Source: Hyphomicrobiales bacterium (GTDB lineage: Bacteria > Pseudomonadota > Alphaproteobacteria > Rhizobiales > Rhizobiaceae). From it: a DNA stretch of 64,000 nucleotides. The stretch is from contig UCHV01000024.1 in NCBI GenBank assembly GCA_900472395.1, forward strand, positions 62,001 through 126,000, in the 5' to 3' direction. Position 1 is the first letter of the stretch; every line of letters starts with the position of its first letter. A program made the position numbers and the translations under genes. Of this stretch, positions 1 through 7,683 are shown piece by piece. The notes beneath the pieces were generated by a model. That model made no database searches. It saw nothing but the letters and a program-made list of their open reading frames with translations, and was not told the origin of the DNA.

Positions 1-258
1 AATCTTCACGCTGATCAGAAGTGATTCCACAAGCCGGACCAGATCAGCATCAGGCCCCGTCAGGAAAGCCCAGACTTCAAGGTACCAGCGCATGGAAAAT
101 CCAGGCGGCGGGAACTGGAGCGTGTCGCCATCCGTGAACGAGATCACCAGAACCATCAGGATTGGCGCAAGCATGACGGTGAGAATGATAAAGCAGGTGA
201 TCCTGATGATCCACCATTCGAGACCGGCATGTCCGGTTACACTAAAAGATGCTCTCAT
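1..258 (-). CDS. ABC transporter permease, PotC/OpuBB-like (partial)
   Basis: This gene is cut by the left edge, so only about 86 N-terminal residues are visible. The start ATG (258-256) overlaps the stop of the upstream permease by four bases (ATGA), a strong sign of co-translation. The product opens with a short cytoplasmic stretch and then a hydrophobic segment (about residues 18-40, IIRITCFIILTVMLAPILM), followed by the periplasmic FTDGD/FPPPGFSMRWY region typical of the second inner-membrane permease of spermidine/putrescine, Fe3+ and opine importers. It should pair with the permease at 255-1142. Assignment to the binding-protein-dependent transport family is confident; the substrate is inferred only from context. 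Confidence 0.85.
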   Translation of the reverse strand, partial: MRASFSVTGHAGLEWWIIRITCFIILTVMLAPILMVLVISFTDGDTLQFPPPGFSMRWYLEVWAFLTGPDADLVRLVESLLISVKI

Positions 259-1142
259 CCAGACTTACCTCCTTGTTTTGGCGTCGTCATGCGACTGAGC
301 GACTGAACCAGCAATGCCAGAGACACGAGTATGATCGACAAGGCTGCTCCGAGCGGCCAGTTCATGAGCGAGCCCATCTGATCGCGAATGACGATGGCGA
401 TCGTGGTCACCTTCAGGCCGCCAAGGAGCAAGGGAACGACAAAGGCACCGGTATTGAACCCGAAAACCAAGATTGCTCCGGTGATCATCCCCGGGCGGGC
501 CAAGGGCAGAATGACGTGCCGATAGGTCCGCAGACGATTTGCGCCAAGCACACTGGCCGCCTCTTCGAGCGCAGCCGGGATTGCTGCGAGCGCCGCTATA
601 GTAGGAAGAACCGCGAGAGGGATCGTTGTCTGAACGAGCCCCAGAATGACGCCGGTCCTGTTGAAAAGCAGCGACATCTGAACGGGCTCGCCGGCGACGA
701 CGCTCAATACCTGGTTCAAAAGACCGTTTGGTCCAAGGATGGCCATCCAACCGAAACTTTGAACAAGCAGGCTAATGATCATCGGAAGCAAGATAGTCAC
801 GAGCGCGAAACGCCGCATCGCGGCTGATGAGGTCCGAACCATGAACAAGGCGATCGGCAAAGCCAGGGCCGTTGCAATGATCGCACTGAGCATCGCCATC
901 CAGATCGTGTCGGCGATGACGGCGACGTTGCGAGCGGTGACCACCTGCTGATAAGCCAAACCACTCCAGCTCGTCCATTCCGCATTGCGTCCACCCCAGC
1001 TCATCCGAATGATGGCAACGCTGCAGACAAGCAGCAGACCGACTAGCATTCCGGCCGGCAGGAGAAGGAGGTGGGGATGCGCCCTAGAAGGTCGTTTGCG
1101 AAAAGACACGCTGTCGGATGATAACTCGGCAATGCTGCTCAT
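255..1142 (-). CDS. ABC transporter permease, PotB-like
   Basis: A 295-residue inner-membrane permease with about six hydrophobic segments. The cytoplasmic EAA loop (EEAASVLGA at residues 193-201, followed by a conserved glycine and ILPLARPG) docks onto the ATPase. It belongs to the polyamine/opine/Fe3+ (PotB, OccQ-like) permease group. Its start overlaps the stop of the ATPase gene upstream (1139-1142), and its stop overlaps the start of the second permease. It is therefore part of one tightly packed operon running leftward from the oxidase genes. The imported compound is probably the substrate of the opine-oxidase-like enzyme encoded upstream, which is an inference from gene order. Confidence 0.9.
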   Translation of the reverse strand: MSSIAELSSDSVSFRKRPSRAHPHLLLLPAGMLVGLLLVCSVAIIRMSWGGRNAEWTSWSGLAYQQVVTARNVAVIADTIWMAMLSAIIATALALPIALFMVRTSSAAMRRFALVTILLPMIISLLVQSFGWMAILGPNGLLNQVLSVVAGEPVQMSLLFNRTGVILGLVQTTIPLAVLPTIAALAAIPAALEEAASVLGANRLRTYRHVILPLARPGMITGAILVFGFNTGAFVVPLLLGGLKVTTIAIVIRDQMGSLMNWPLGAALSIILVSLALLVQSLSRMTTPKQGGKSG

Positions 1143-2221
1143 GGCGCGACGATCCTGCTTTTGTCAGCATCGATAGTCAGCCAGGCTCGTTCCCCCTGCG
1201 CGATGCGACGGTCTACAGTGGTCGAGTGAACGATGACCGAGGCGCCTGAGATGTCGACCTTCCAACGATGCAAGCCATTTCTGAACTGCACAGATTCAAT
1301 CTTTGCTTCGATGCCATGGCCAGGATCGTTGGCATGAAGCAGCGCCTGCTCCGGCCTGAACGCAACCAGCATTCCCGGCTTGGCATGCGTCCGTCTGCCT
1401 GTTGCCCATAAATCGATATTGTTGTCGGTGCGAACAAGCTGTCGGTCACCATCCGTTTGAATGATATCGCGTATGCCCAAAATGTTGACCTCGCCGAGGA
1501 ACTCGCAGACAAATCGATCAGCAGGCTTGAGGTAAATGTCCTCGGGGGTACCATCCTGAAGAATTCTGCCGGAATTCATGATAACGACACGATCCGACAT
1601 TGTTGTCGCCGTCTCCTGATCATGAGTGACGTAGATTGCGGCGATACCAAGCTGTTTCTGGATCGCCCTGAGCTCTACGGCCATGTGGTCTCTCAATCGG
1701 CGATCTAGCGCGGCCATCGGTTCGTCAAAAAGAACCAGCGCCGGCTCCGTAACCAGCGTTCTTGCCAATGCAACACGCTGCAGTTGACCTCCGCTTAACT
1801 CGTCGGAGCGACGATCACCAAACTTCGACAGCGGTAACTGCACAAGGTCGAGAGCCGCGCTTACTCTGCTCTCTATTTCATCGAGTGCGACCCGTTGCAT
1901 CTTAAGACCGAACGCCACGTTCTGCTGTACCGTCATATGCGGAAAAATCGCGAACGACTGGAAAACGAGACCGATATTGCGCCGATATGGCGGGAGGTCG
2001 GTGACGTCGTTGCCACACAGATTGATCGTGCCCGATGTCGGTTGATCGAGGCCTGCGATCATCCGCATTGTCGTCGTCTTGCCGCAACCGGACGGGCCGA
2101 GGATCGATACGATCTCGCCACGACCAACAGCAATATCGATATTGTCGACGGCCTTGACTTTCCCGTTGGCGAACTCTCGGGAAAGGCCGCGTACGTCTAG
2201 AATGATCCGTTGCATGTCCAT
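1139..2221 (-). CDS. ABC transporter ATP-binding protein, PotA-like
   Basis: This is the cytoplasmic ATPase energising the importer. It has Walker A GPSGCGKTT (about residues 42-50), ABC signature LSGGQ (about 142-146), Walker B LVLFDEP (about 162-168) and a C-terminal regulatory domain of the TOBE/MalK type. At about 360 residues it has the usual length for PotA/FbpC/UgpC relatives. I chose the ATG at 2221 because GAGGAG lies nine bases upstream and homology begins there. An in-frame start at 2287 would add 22 residues with no family similarity. It lies directly downstream of the binding-protein gene and overlaps the first permease by four bases. Confidence 0.9.
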   Translation of the reverse strand: MDMQRIILDVRGLSREFANGKVKAVDNIDIAVGRGEIVSILGPSGCGKTTTMRMIAGLDQPTSGTINLCGNDVTDLPPYRRNIGLVFQSFAIFPHMTVQQNVAFGLKMQRVALDEIESRVSAALDLVQLPLSKFGDRRSDELSGGQLQRVALARTLVTEPALVLFDEPMAALDRRLRDHMAVELRAIQKQLGIAAIYVTHDQETATTMSDRVVIMNSGRILQDGTPEDIYLKPADRFVCEFLGEVNILGIRDIIQTDGDRQLVRTDNNIDLWATGRRTHAKPGMLVAFRPEQALLHANDPGHGIEAKIESVQFRNGLHRWKVDISGASVIVHSTTVDRRIAQGERAWLTIDADKSRIVAP

Positions 2222-2299
2222 TTGATCCAACTCCTCAACTCGGTCGACGACCGCTTGCTCTTGCCGGTTCATGTCGAATGCCGGCAATGGTTCGGTTCG

Positions 2300-3418
2300 T
2301 CACATCACCGCGTCCGTGTAGCGCTCGATCCATTGTTCCCGCACCGATGCAAGAAACGCCGGATCAATGCGCGTCGCGCGTTGCTTGATCACCTCGGGCG
2401 AGGGGATAAACGGCGTGTTTCTGGCGTTGTCGGACAGAACTGCATTCTTGTTGATCGGGCCATACCAGACGGCTTCGGCCATCCGGCTCTGAACCTCTGG
2501 ATCGAGTGCATGGTTGAGAAAAGCGCCAACGACGGCTGTATCTCCGGGATGGTACTTTGGTACGACCATGTACTGGAGATCGACAAAAAAGCCCTCGGCG
2601 AGATCATAAGTGCCTGTAACGTTGAAGTCGGGTTTGGAAATGAAAGGAGAAAGCTCGAGAGGAGAAAATACCCCGCCGGCGTTCAGGGATTGTGACCTGA
2701 ACAGATCACCGATCTGGTTGGCGTTTGACGTGACCGTCAAGCTCTTGCCTTTAAGCTTTCGAAGCAAATCGAACCCGCTATCCGGGTTTTCGGCGTTACC
2801 CCCGGCGGCCTTGGCGGCGACGATGATCAGTTCCATGGCGTAAAGATTGTCTGGAGGCGGCAAGAAGATCTTGCCCGAATTTTCCGGCGCCCACAAAATG
2901 TCGTAGGATTTTGGTGGCTCGCTGTAGTGCCGAGTGTTGTACACAAGGCCATCGCTCCATAGAAAATAACCGATGCCATGCCCTTGTGCTCCCGTGCGGT
3001 AGTCCGGAAGGACGTTCGCCAGATTTGGAATAAGGCTCGTATCAGGTTGTTCCAGCAGACCCGCATCGGCCAGGGAGTTGGCGCCAAATCCCGACAGGAT
3101 GACGACATCATATTGTGGCCTCGCCGCCGAGGCCTTGATCTTCGCGATCATGTCAGAAGTCGTTCCGGTAAGGTCCGGGATAACCCTTACACCCGTTTGA
3201 GCTTCGAAGGTGCGCATAATGTTTTTGACGGCGGCTTGGCCGGTTGCATCCGACCATGTCAGGACGCGGATCTGTTTACCTGAATGCTGCTGGGCGTGGC
3301 TCGTCCCGATGAAAGGCGCTGCGAGGCTCGATGCCGCAACCGTGGCCGAGCCGGCCAGAAAGCGCCTGCGATTGAGGCGTGAAGTGCGATTTTGCCGATA
3401 AGCATTGTTCCCTGTCAT
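2300..3418 (-). CDS. Extracellular solute-binding protein (PotD/Fe3+-type)
   Basis: A 372-residue periplasmic binding protein for the adjacent importer. The N terminus carries a twin-arginine type export signal (NRRRFLAGSATVAASS, then cleavage near THAQ), so the protein is probably folded before export by Tat. The mature part has the pattern of family 1 binding proteins of spermidine/putrescine and related solutes, including LTWSDATGQAA near the N terminus. It sits 27 bp after the M24 hydrolase gene and just before the ATPase gene. The substrate cannot be read from sequence. An opine-like or other amine-containing molecule is suggested by the linked oxidase genes. Confidence 0.88.
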   Translation of the reverse strand: MTGNNAYRQNRTSRLNRRRFLAGSATVAASSLAAPFIGTSHAQQHSGKQIRVLTWSDATGQAAVKNIMRTFEAQTGVRVIPDLTGTTSDMIAKIKASAARPQYDVVILSGFGANSLADAGLLEQPDTSLIPNLANVLPDYRTGAQGHGIGYFLWSDGLVYNTRHYSEPPKSYDILWAPENSGKIFLPPPDNLYAMELIIVAAKAAGGNAENPDSGFDLLRKLKGKSLTVTSNANQIGDLFRSQSLNAGGVFSPLELSPFISKPDFNVTGTYDLAEGFFVDLQYMVVPKYHPGDTAVVGAFLNHALDPEVQSRMAEAVWYGPINKNAVLSDNARNTPFIPSPEVIKQRATRIDPAFLASVREQWIERYTDAVM

Positions 3419-3445
3419 TTTTTACTCCCTCCCAAGTTGTCGTGA

Positions 3446-4582
3446 TTATTTGACCAACAGAGCGCGCGGGTTGGATCCCGTCAGCCGCTCAACTCCCGTG
3501 TTCGTGATGACTACCGTTTCGCTGATGCCAAAACCGCATGCCAGCGCCAGCATGTGAAATGCCATGCCCTCCTTGAGTTCCCAGTCTTCCTGTTCGTTGA
3601 AGTCGAGAACTTCCCATTCCGCCGTTTTCGGCGGAAAGCCGATACCGGTCGAATAGCCGCTTCGGTTATAGTATTCCGGACGGATCTTGCGGATGGGCGT
3701 GCGAACGAGGGCATCGATGTCGCGCGCAGATGCACCCGGCCGCATCGCCTCGATCGCCGCATCCTGCGCGGCGATAACGATATCGGCGGCGCGTTTCACA
3801 TCATCGGAGGCGCCACCGATCGCGATCGTGCGCATCTGTGTTGCGTGATAGCGTTCTAGGCATCCGTAAAGCTCGAGAAGGACCAGTTCCCCTTGGCGGA
3901 CGATCTTCGGGCTCCAGTTGGCGTGGCAAACATCGTACCGGTAGCCCGACATGATATGGTGCGGCAGTCCGGTATATTCGCAGCCCGCATTGATACCGGC
4001 TGCGAACACGGCAGCAGCGACCTGTGCCTCCGTTACGCCGTCGCAGATAGTCGCGTACGCGACCCGCTGTTCTATTTCGGCGATTTGCGCTGCGCCACGA
4101 ATGTATTTGATCTCAGCGCTGGACTTTATTACCCGGACCCTGTCCACCAAGAGGCTGGCGTCAACGACCGTCGCACCGGGCAGGCCGTCGATCAACCCTT
4201 CATAGATCGCTGTGGTCAAAAACCACGCACGCTTCTCGACCCCGATACGTTTGCCTTCGAAGGGATTACGGCGAACGACGGCCAATGTTTTGTCGATGAG
4301 ATCGTCTCCCTCTTTCCAGGTGTCGGGATTCGTCAGCCAGGAGTATTCATCGACATTACCTTTTTCCAGAAATCGCAGGAGCAGGTGAGGGTCACCGTCT
4401 TGCGCAAGAACGACGACCTGATAGGCGAAATATCCCGATGTCTGGTGGCCGGTCAGATAGTAGATGTTTTCCGGAGCATGGACGAGGAGGACGTCGATGT
4501 CCCGCTCCATCATTTCGCGTTGAACACGTCCCACCCGATCCTTGAATTCTTGATCGCTAAATGCCTGGCGGTTTCCGGCCAT
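3446..4582 (-). CDS. M24-family hydrolase, creatinase/ectoine-hydrolase type
   Basis: A 378-residue protein with an N-terminal creatinase domain and a C-terminal pita-bread fold. Motifs include the GYSTGIGFPPKTAEW loop, GMAFHMLA and SETVVITNTG. In metal-dependent aminopeptidases P the first two ligands are Asp. Here the corresponding stretches read LLELYG and ATQMRT, so the dimetal site looks incomplete. That fits metal-independent creatinase-like or ectoine-hydrolase-like members, which cleave non-peptide C-N bonds. A cytoplasmic role opening or trimming the imported compound is likely. A 145-bp gap separates it from the oxidase gene upstream, leaving room for its own promoter. The exact reaction is unknown. 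Confidence 0.82.
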   Translation of the reverse strand: MAGNRQAFSDQEFKDRVGRVQREMMERDIDVLLVHAPENIYYLTGHQTSGYFAYQVVVLAQDGDPHLLLRFLEKGNVDEYSWLTNPDTWKEGDDLIDKTLAVVRRNPFEGKRIGVEKRAWFLTTAIYEGLIDGLPGATVVDASLLVDRVRVIKSSAEIKYIRGAAQIAEIEQRVAYATICDGVTEAQVAAAVFAAGINAGCEYTGLPHHIMSGYRYDVCHANWSPKIVRQGELVLLELYGCLERYHATQMRTIAIGGASDDVKRAADIVIAAQDAAIEAMRPGASARDIDALVRTPIRKIRPEYYNRSGYSTGIGFPPKTAEWEVLDFNEQEDWELKEGMAFHMLALACGFGISETVVITNTGVERLTGSNPRALLVK

Positions 4583-4727
4583 TCGATAACCCCTTCCATC
4601 GTGATAATTTTATACTTAAGATGATCTTCGGCACGCAGAGAATGTAGACAAAACAGCAGGTGCGGAGAGCGCATTACCTGTCGATTCTAAGAAACCGTTG
4701 CCGGTCTTCCTGGTTGCAGCCCGACCG

Positions 4728-5876
4728 CTATGCGGTGTGATGCAGCGGACACGAGATATGCTGATGGACGTGCCCGTGAACCATTCTGTTGATAGACAGA
4801 CCAGTCACGTCCGTGGTGCTGTCTCCGTCCAAGGCATATTCGCTCAATACCGCGCCAACCGCGGGTCCCAATTGGAAACCGTGTCCGGTGAAACCGAATG
4901 CGTGGAAAAGGCCCTCTACGTTAAGACTTCTCCCCACTACAGGGAGCCCGTCGGCCATGCGGCCCTCGATCCCTGTCCATGTTCGAACAAGCAAGGCATT
5001 CTTCAAACGAGGAACCAGCTGAATTGCTTTTCTAGCGCCTTCTTCGATGACCGCTGGCAGCGGCCGTGCTCTCAACCGATCACGATCGGCGATGCCCAGA
5101 CCAGAACCGAAGACAACACTTCCATGAAGCGTTTGCCGTAGATAGATGCTGCCTCCACACACCCCGAGCGCCGGCTTCATGAAGAATGGCAGGGGCTCGG
5201 TCACGCACATGTTGGGCGCCATGACATCCTCGTCGACATGATCGCCAAACCAGGAGGCCACACGTGAGCCCCATGCACCGGCAGTATTGATCAGTTTGTC
5301 CGCTGCAAGGCACTCGCGTCCGACGTCGACGACGAAGCGCCTGCCGTCATGCCACGCATTGATCACAGGTGCATTCTCAAAAATGTCCGCGCCACAGCGC
5401 CGCGCCGCACGCGCGAATGCCGGCGCTACCAAACGTGGATTGGCTTGGCCATCCTCATGGCAAATCGAACCGCCCAAAATTGCTTCACCCAGATAAGGGT
5501 ATCGATCACGGATCGCTTTGGGGCCGACCAATTCGAGGTCCAGACCATAATCTTTGGCTGTTGCGCGATAAGCTTCGAGTTCAGCCATTTCCTTGACGCT
5601 ACACGCAAGTTTCAAATGCCCGCTCGCGACGAACTCGCAATCCGACCCGACAAGTTCTCGGAGCCCGCCCCAGATTGATCGGCTTCGTCTCGCAAGCGGC
5701 ATTTCTGCCAAGTGTCGCCCTTGCTGCCGAACACCCCCGAAATTGACGCCACTTGCCTGTGCGCCACAGCGGCCTCGTTCAAGAAGTGCGACCTTTGCAC
5801 CTCGCCTGGAAACATGGAGCGCAGCCGAACATCCGGCCAAACCGCCACCGATTATGACCACCCGATAATGCTTCAT
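4728..5876 (-). CDS. FAD-dependent oxidoreductase (DAO family), opine oxidase subunit B / HcnC-like
   Basis: A 382-residue flavoprotein of the D-amino-acid oxidase family. The Rossmann dinucleotide motif IIGGGLAGCSAALHVSRRG is at the extreme N terminus, and GFTGHGFQLGPAVG near the C terminus matches the family's FAD-contacting end. The chosen ATG (5876) overlaps the stop of the next flavoprotein by four bases (ATGA); an upstream extension to 6002 is possible but unsupported. Together with the two genes upstream it matches the heterotrimeric layout of octopine/nopaline oxidases (OoxB) and hydrogen cyanide synthase (HcnC), where this subunit oxidises a secondary amine or glycine. The substrate is inferred to be opine-like. 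Confidence 0.87.
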   Translation of the reverse strand: MKHYRVVIIGGGLAGCSAALHVSRRGAKVALLERGRCGAQASGVNFGGVRQQGRHLAEMPLARRSRSIWGGLRELVGSDCEFVASGHLKLACSVKEMAELEAYRATAKDYGLDLELVGPKAIRDRYPYLGEAILGGSICHEDGQANPRLVAPAFARAARRCGADIFENAPVINAWHDGRRFVVDVGRECLAADKLINTAGAWGSRVASWFGDHVDEDVMAPNMCVTEPLPFFMKPALGVCGGSIYLRQTLHGSVVFGSGLGIADRDRLRARPLPAVIEEGARKAIQLVPRLKNALLVRTWTGIEGRMADGLPVVGRSLNVEGLFHAFGFTGHGFQLGPAVGAVLSEYALDGDSTTDVTGLSINRMVHGHVHQHISCPLHHTA

Positions 5877-7255
5877 CGAGTTTCTCCCGCCAAGGTCGAC
5901 AGAGGTACCGGCTTTACCGGGATCTGCCCTCTCAATCGACCGGCATCCTGTATACACGTTTTGCCGCTGGAAGCCGCGATTTCCATGGCCGATGCACCGC
6001 ATACCCTACCTTGACAACGCCCCGTCCCAACCCTTGTGAAGGCCTTCAGGCGGTTGATTTCACTTTCACCGGTCTGTGCGATTGCGTCTCGAAATGCGCC
6101 AACGGTTACCCCTTCACAGCGACACAACGTGACTTCTCCTTCCAATTGAGCCGCCAAATGCGCCGGAAACGGAAAACTGGTCTCGATAGCTCGACGAAAA
6201 CGATCTGCCGTACGGATCTTCGCGCTCAAAGCGTCGATCCTGGGAAGAAGACCGTGAACGCCGATATCGGCGAGGAGGACAAGCGCGGCGCGTGTCCCGC
6301 TCAGCTCAGCCATGTCGGCGCCTCTTATCCAGGCCCCATCTCCGGCAAGATAGACGCTTTGACACGAGCTACGTCCATACCGATCCTGAACAGGCAACCA
6401 CTGCCGGTTCGTGCTGTCGAAGAAGAATTCGAGGTCGAGCAGGTCAGCGATCTGGGTTTCGGCCTTCAAACCGTATCCAAAAGCGATCGCCGAGGCTTTG
6501 ATTGTCTCGGTGGACCCATCAGGATGGCGAAACGTGAGGCCGCCGGCGGTGCCGGTTTGAGTGAGTGTGATTTCTTCGGGGCGGATCCCATGGACCGTCC
6601 TCACCCCATGCGCCTTCAGCCATGCAACATGATAGAGGCCTTTGGCGAACGTCAGTCCGCCAGATAGAAGTGACGCAGCTTTCGGGACCGACGGGAACAA
6701 GGATGTGTCAAGAACGGCTGCAACATCCAGACCTGCCTTGGCATATTGATAAGCAACCAGATAGAGAAGCGGCCCCGTGCCGAAAAAAACGACCTTGTTG
6801 CCAATTGACGAAGCCTGAGCTTTCAACGCGATCTGAGCGGCGCCGAGCGTGTAGACACCCGGTACTGTCCAATTTCTGACCGGAACGATCCTGTCCATGG
6901 CTCCCGGCGCCAGAACCAGTCGGTCCCAAGCCAACGTCTCGACGGCGTCGTTCGCTACTACCGACAGACGGCCGTTTTCGACTGACCAAATTGTCGTGTT
7001 GGGCCGGTAATCGATCGTGTCACCAAGTCCATCGAAACCGATGTGCAGCGCGCCAGCTTTTCGCGCCTCGAAACCATACAGCATCTGTCGCGGTCTGAAC
7101 GCGTCGAGATCGCGCGGCGGCCGGCGGTAGATTTGACCGCCGCTCATCGAACTTTCATCGATTACAGTTGGTCTGAGCCCATGCTCGACGAGCGTCATGG
7201 CTGCACGCATTCCCGCTGGACCGGCGCCAATGATGGCGACTTTCTCATTTTTCAT
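5873..7255 (-). CDS. FAD/NAD-binding oxidoreductase, opine oxidase subunit A / HcnB-like
   Basis: A protein of about 460 residues starting at the ATG at 7255. It has an N-terminal FAD-binding motif (AIIGAGPAGMRAAMTLVEHG), a second dinucleotide fold near FFGTGPLLYLVA and an acidic-glycine stretch YLAGDGAWIRGADMAE. The C-terminal segment carries Cys residues spaced as CRCEG...GRCQGRVC, the BFD-like [2Fe-2S] ligand pattern seen in OoxA/NoxA, HcnB and the small proline-dehydrogenase subunits. It overlaps its neighbours at both ends, so the three oxidase subunits are translated together. It probably passes electrons from the DAO subunit to the iron-sulfur centres and then the respiratory chain. 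Confidence 0.87.
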   Translation of the reverse strand: MKNEKVAIIGAGPAGMRAAMTLVEHGLRPTVIDESSMSGGQIYRRPPRDLDAFRPRQMLYGFEARKAGALHIGFDGLGDTIDYRPNTTIWSVENGRLSVVANDAVETLAWDRLVLAPGAMDRIVPVRNWTVPGVYTLGAAQIALKAQASSIGNKVVFFGTGPLLYLVAYQYAKAGLDVAAVLDTSLFPSVPKAASLLSGGLTFAKGLYHVAWLKAHGVRTVHGIRPEEITLTQTGTAGGLTFRHPDGSTETIKASAIAFGYGLKAETQIADLLDLEFFFDSTNRQWLPVQDRYGRSSCQSVYLAGDGAWIRGADMAELSGTRAALVLLADIGVHGLLPRIDALSAKIRTADRFRRAIETSFPFPAHLAAQLEGEVTLCRCEGVTVGAFRDAIAQTGESEINRLKAFTRVGTGRCQGRVCGASAMEIAASSGKTCIQDAGRLRGQIPVKPVPLSTLAGETR

Positions 7256-7553
7256 CGCCTGCTCCTCGAGCGGATGTAACAACTGAAAGGCCGTCGGTGA
7301 TCGGCGTCGAACAGGCACGCAAGCGCTTCCCACCTGCATCGTGGACCCAACAATCCTGACACGCGCCCATGAGGCAAAAACCTGCGCGCTTCTCGGTCCC
7401 GAACTCGAATGCACGCAGGCTTCCGCGTGAAGAGAGAATTGCGGTCAAGACAGTGTCGCCAGCGAATGCATTCAACTCGATGCCATCGAGTGTGAACTGA
7501 ACGGAATGCCTTCGCGGCAAAGAAAGTCTTTCGAACTGATGTGTATCGGCCAC
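7245..7553 (-). CDS. Small [2Fe-2S] ferredoxin-like subunit, HcnA / SoxA type
   Basis: A protein of about 102 residues with the plant-ferredoxin-type ligand motif GFCLMGACQDCWV (C-x4-C-x2-C) and a later Cys in RLRACSTP, as in HcnA and the small subunits of opine oxidases. I chose GTG at 7553 because GGAGGAG lies five bases upstream. A TTG at 7589 would fall within a few bases of the likely transcription start. It is the first gene of the minus-strand catabolic operon, and its promoter carries the palindromic operator described at 7600-7641. It overlaps the next subunit by eleven bases. Confidence 0.85.
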   Translation of the reverse strand: MADTHQFERLSLPRRHSVQFTLDGIELNAFAGDTVLTAILSSRGSLRAFEFGTEKRAGFCLMGACQDCWVHDAGGKRLRACSTPITDGLSVVTSARGAGDEK

Positions 7554-7589
7554 CGTAACTCCTCCGAGATTTACAACTGCAGCCCACAA

Positions 7590-7617
7590 ACCATAACACC
7601 CATAATATGGATGTCAA
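7590..7617 (-). promoter_or_regulatory. Predicted sigma-70 promoter of the catabolic operon with operator in the spacer
   Basis: On the minus strand a perfect -35 hexamer TTGACA (7617-7612) is followed after 16 bp by TATGGT (7595-7590), a 4/6 match to the -10 consensus. The palindrome CCATAnTATGG at 7600-7610 lies wholly inside the spacer. A protein bound there would exclude RNA polymerase, so repression is the simplest reading. The predicted transcript would begin about 30 bases before the GTG at 7553. The hexamers are read directly from the sequence; promoter activity is inferred. Confidence 0.6.
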
Positions 7618-7641
7618 TGACTTTTAAAATCCATATTATGG
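7600..7641. promoter_or_regulatory. Paired palindromic operator (site pair A)
   Basis: Two copies of an 11-bp palindrome lie in the divergent intergenic region: CCATAATATGG at 7600-7610 and CCATATTATGG at 7631-7641. They are in opposite orientation and their centres are 31 bp apart, about three helical turns. The same two sequences recur at 11061-11092. The region separates the minus-strand oxidase/importer operon from the plus-strand MmgE/PrpD gene. The IclR regulator at 16429-17241 is the best local candidate to bind them, since IclR proteins often use short AT-rich palindromes. That assignment is an inference. Confidence 0.75.
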
Positions 7642-7683
7642 GTTTAGTGATTGAGGCTCACGATTGGATTGAACGGGGGCATC

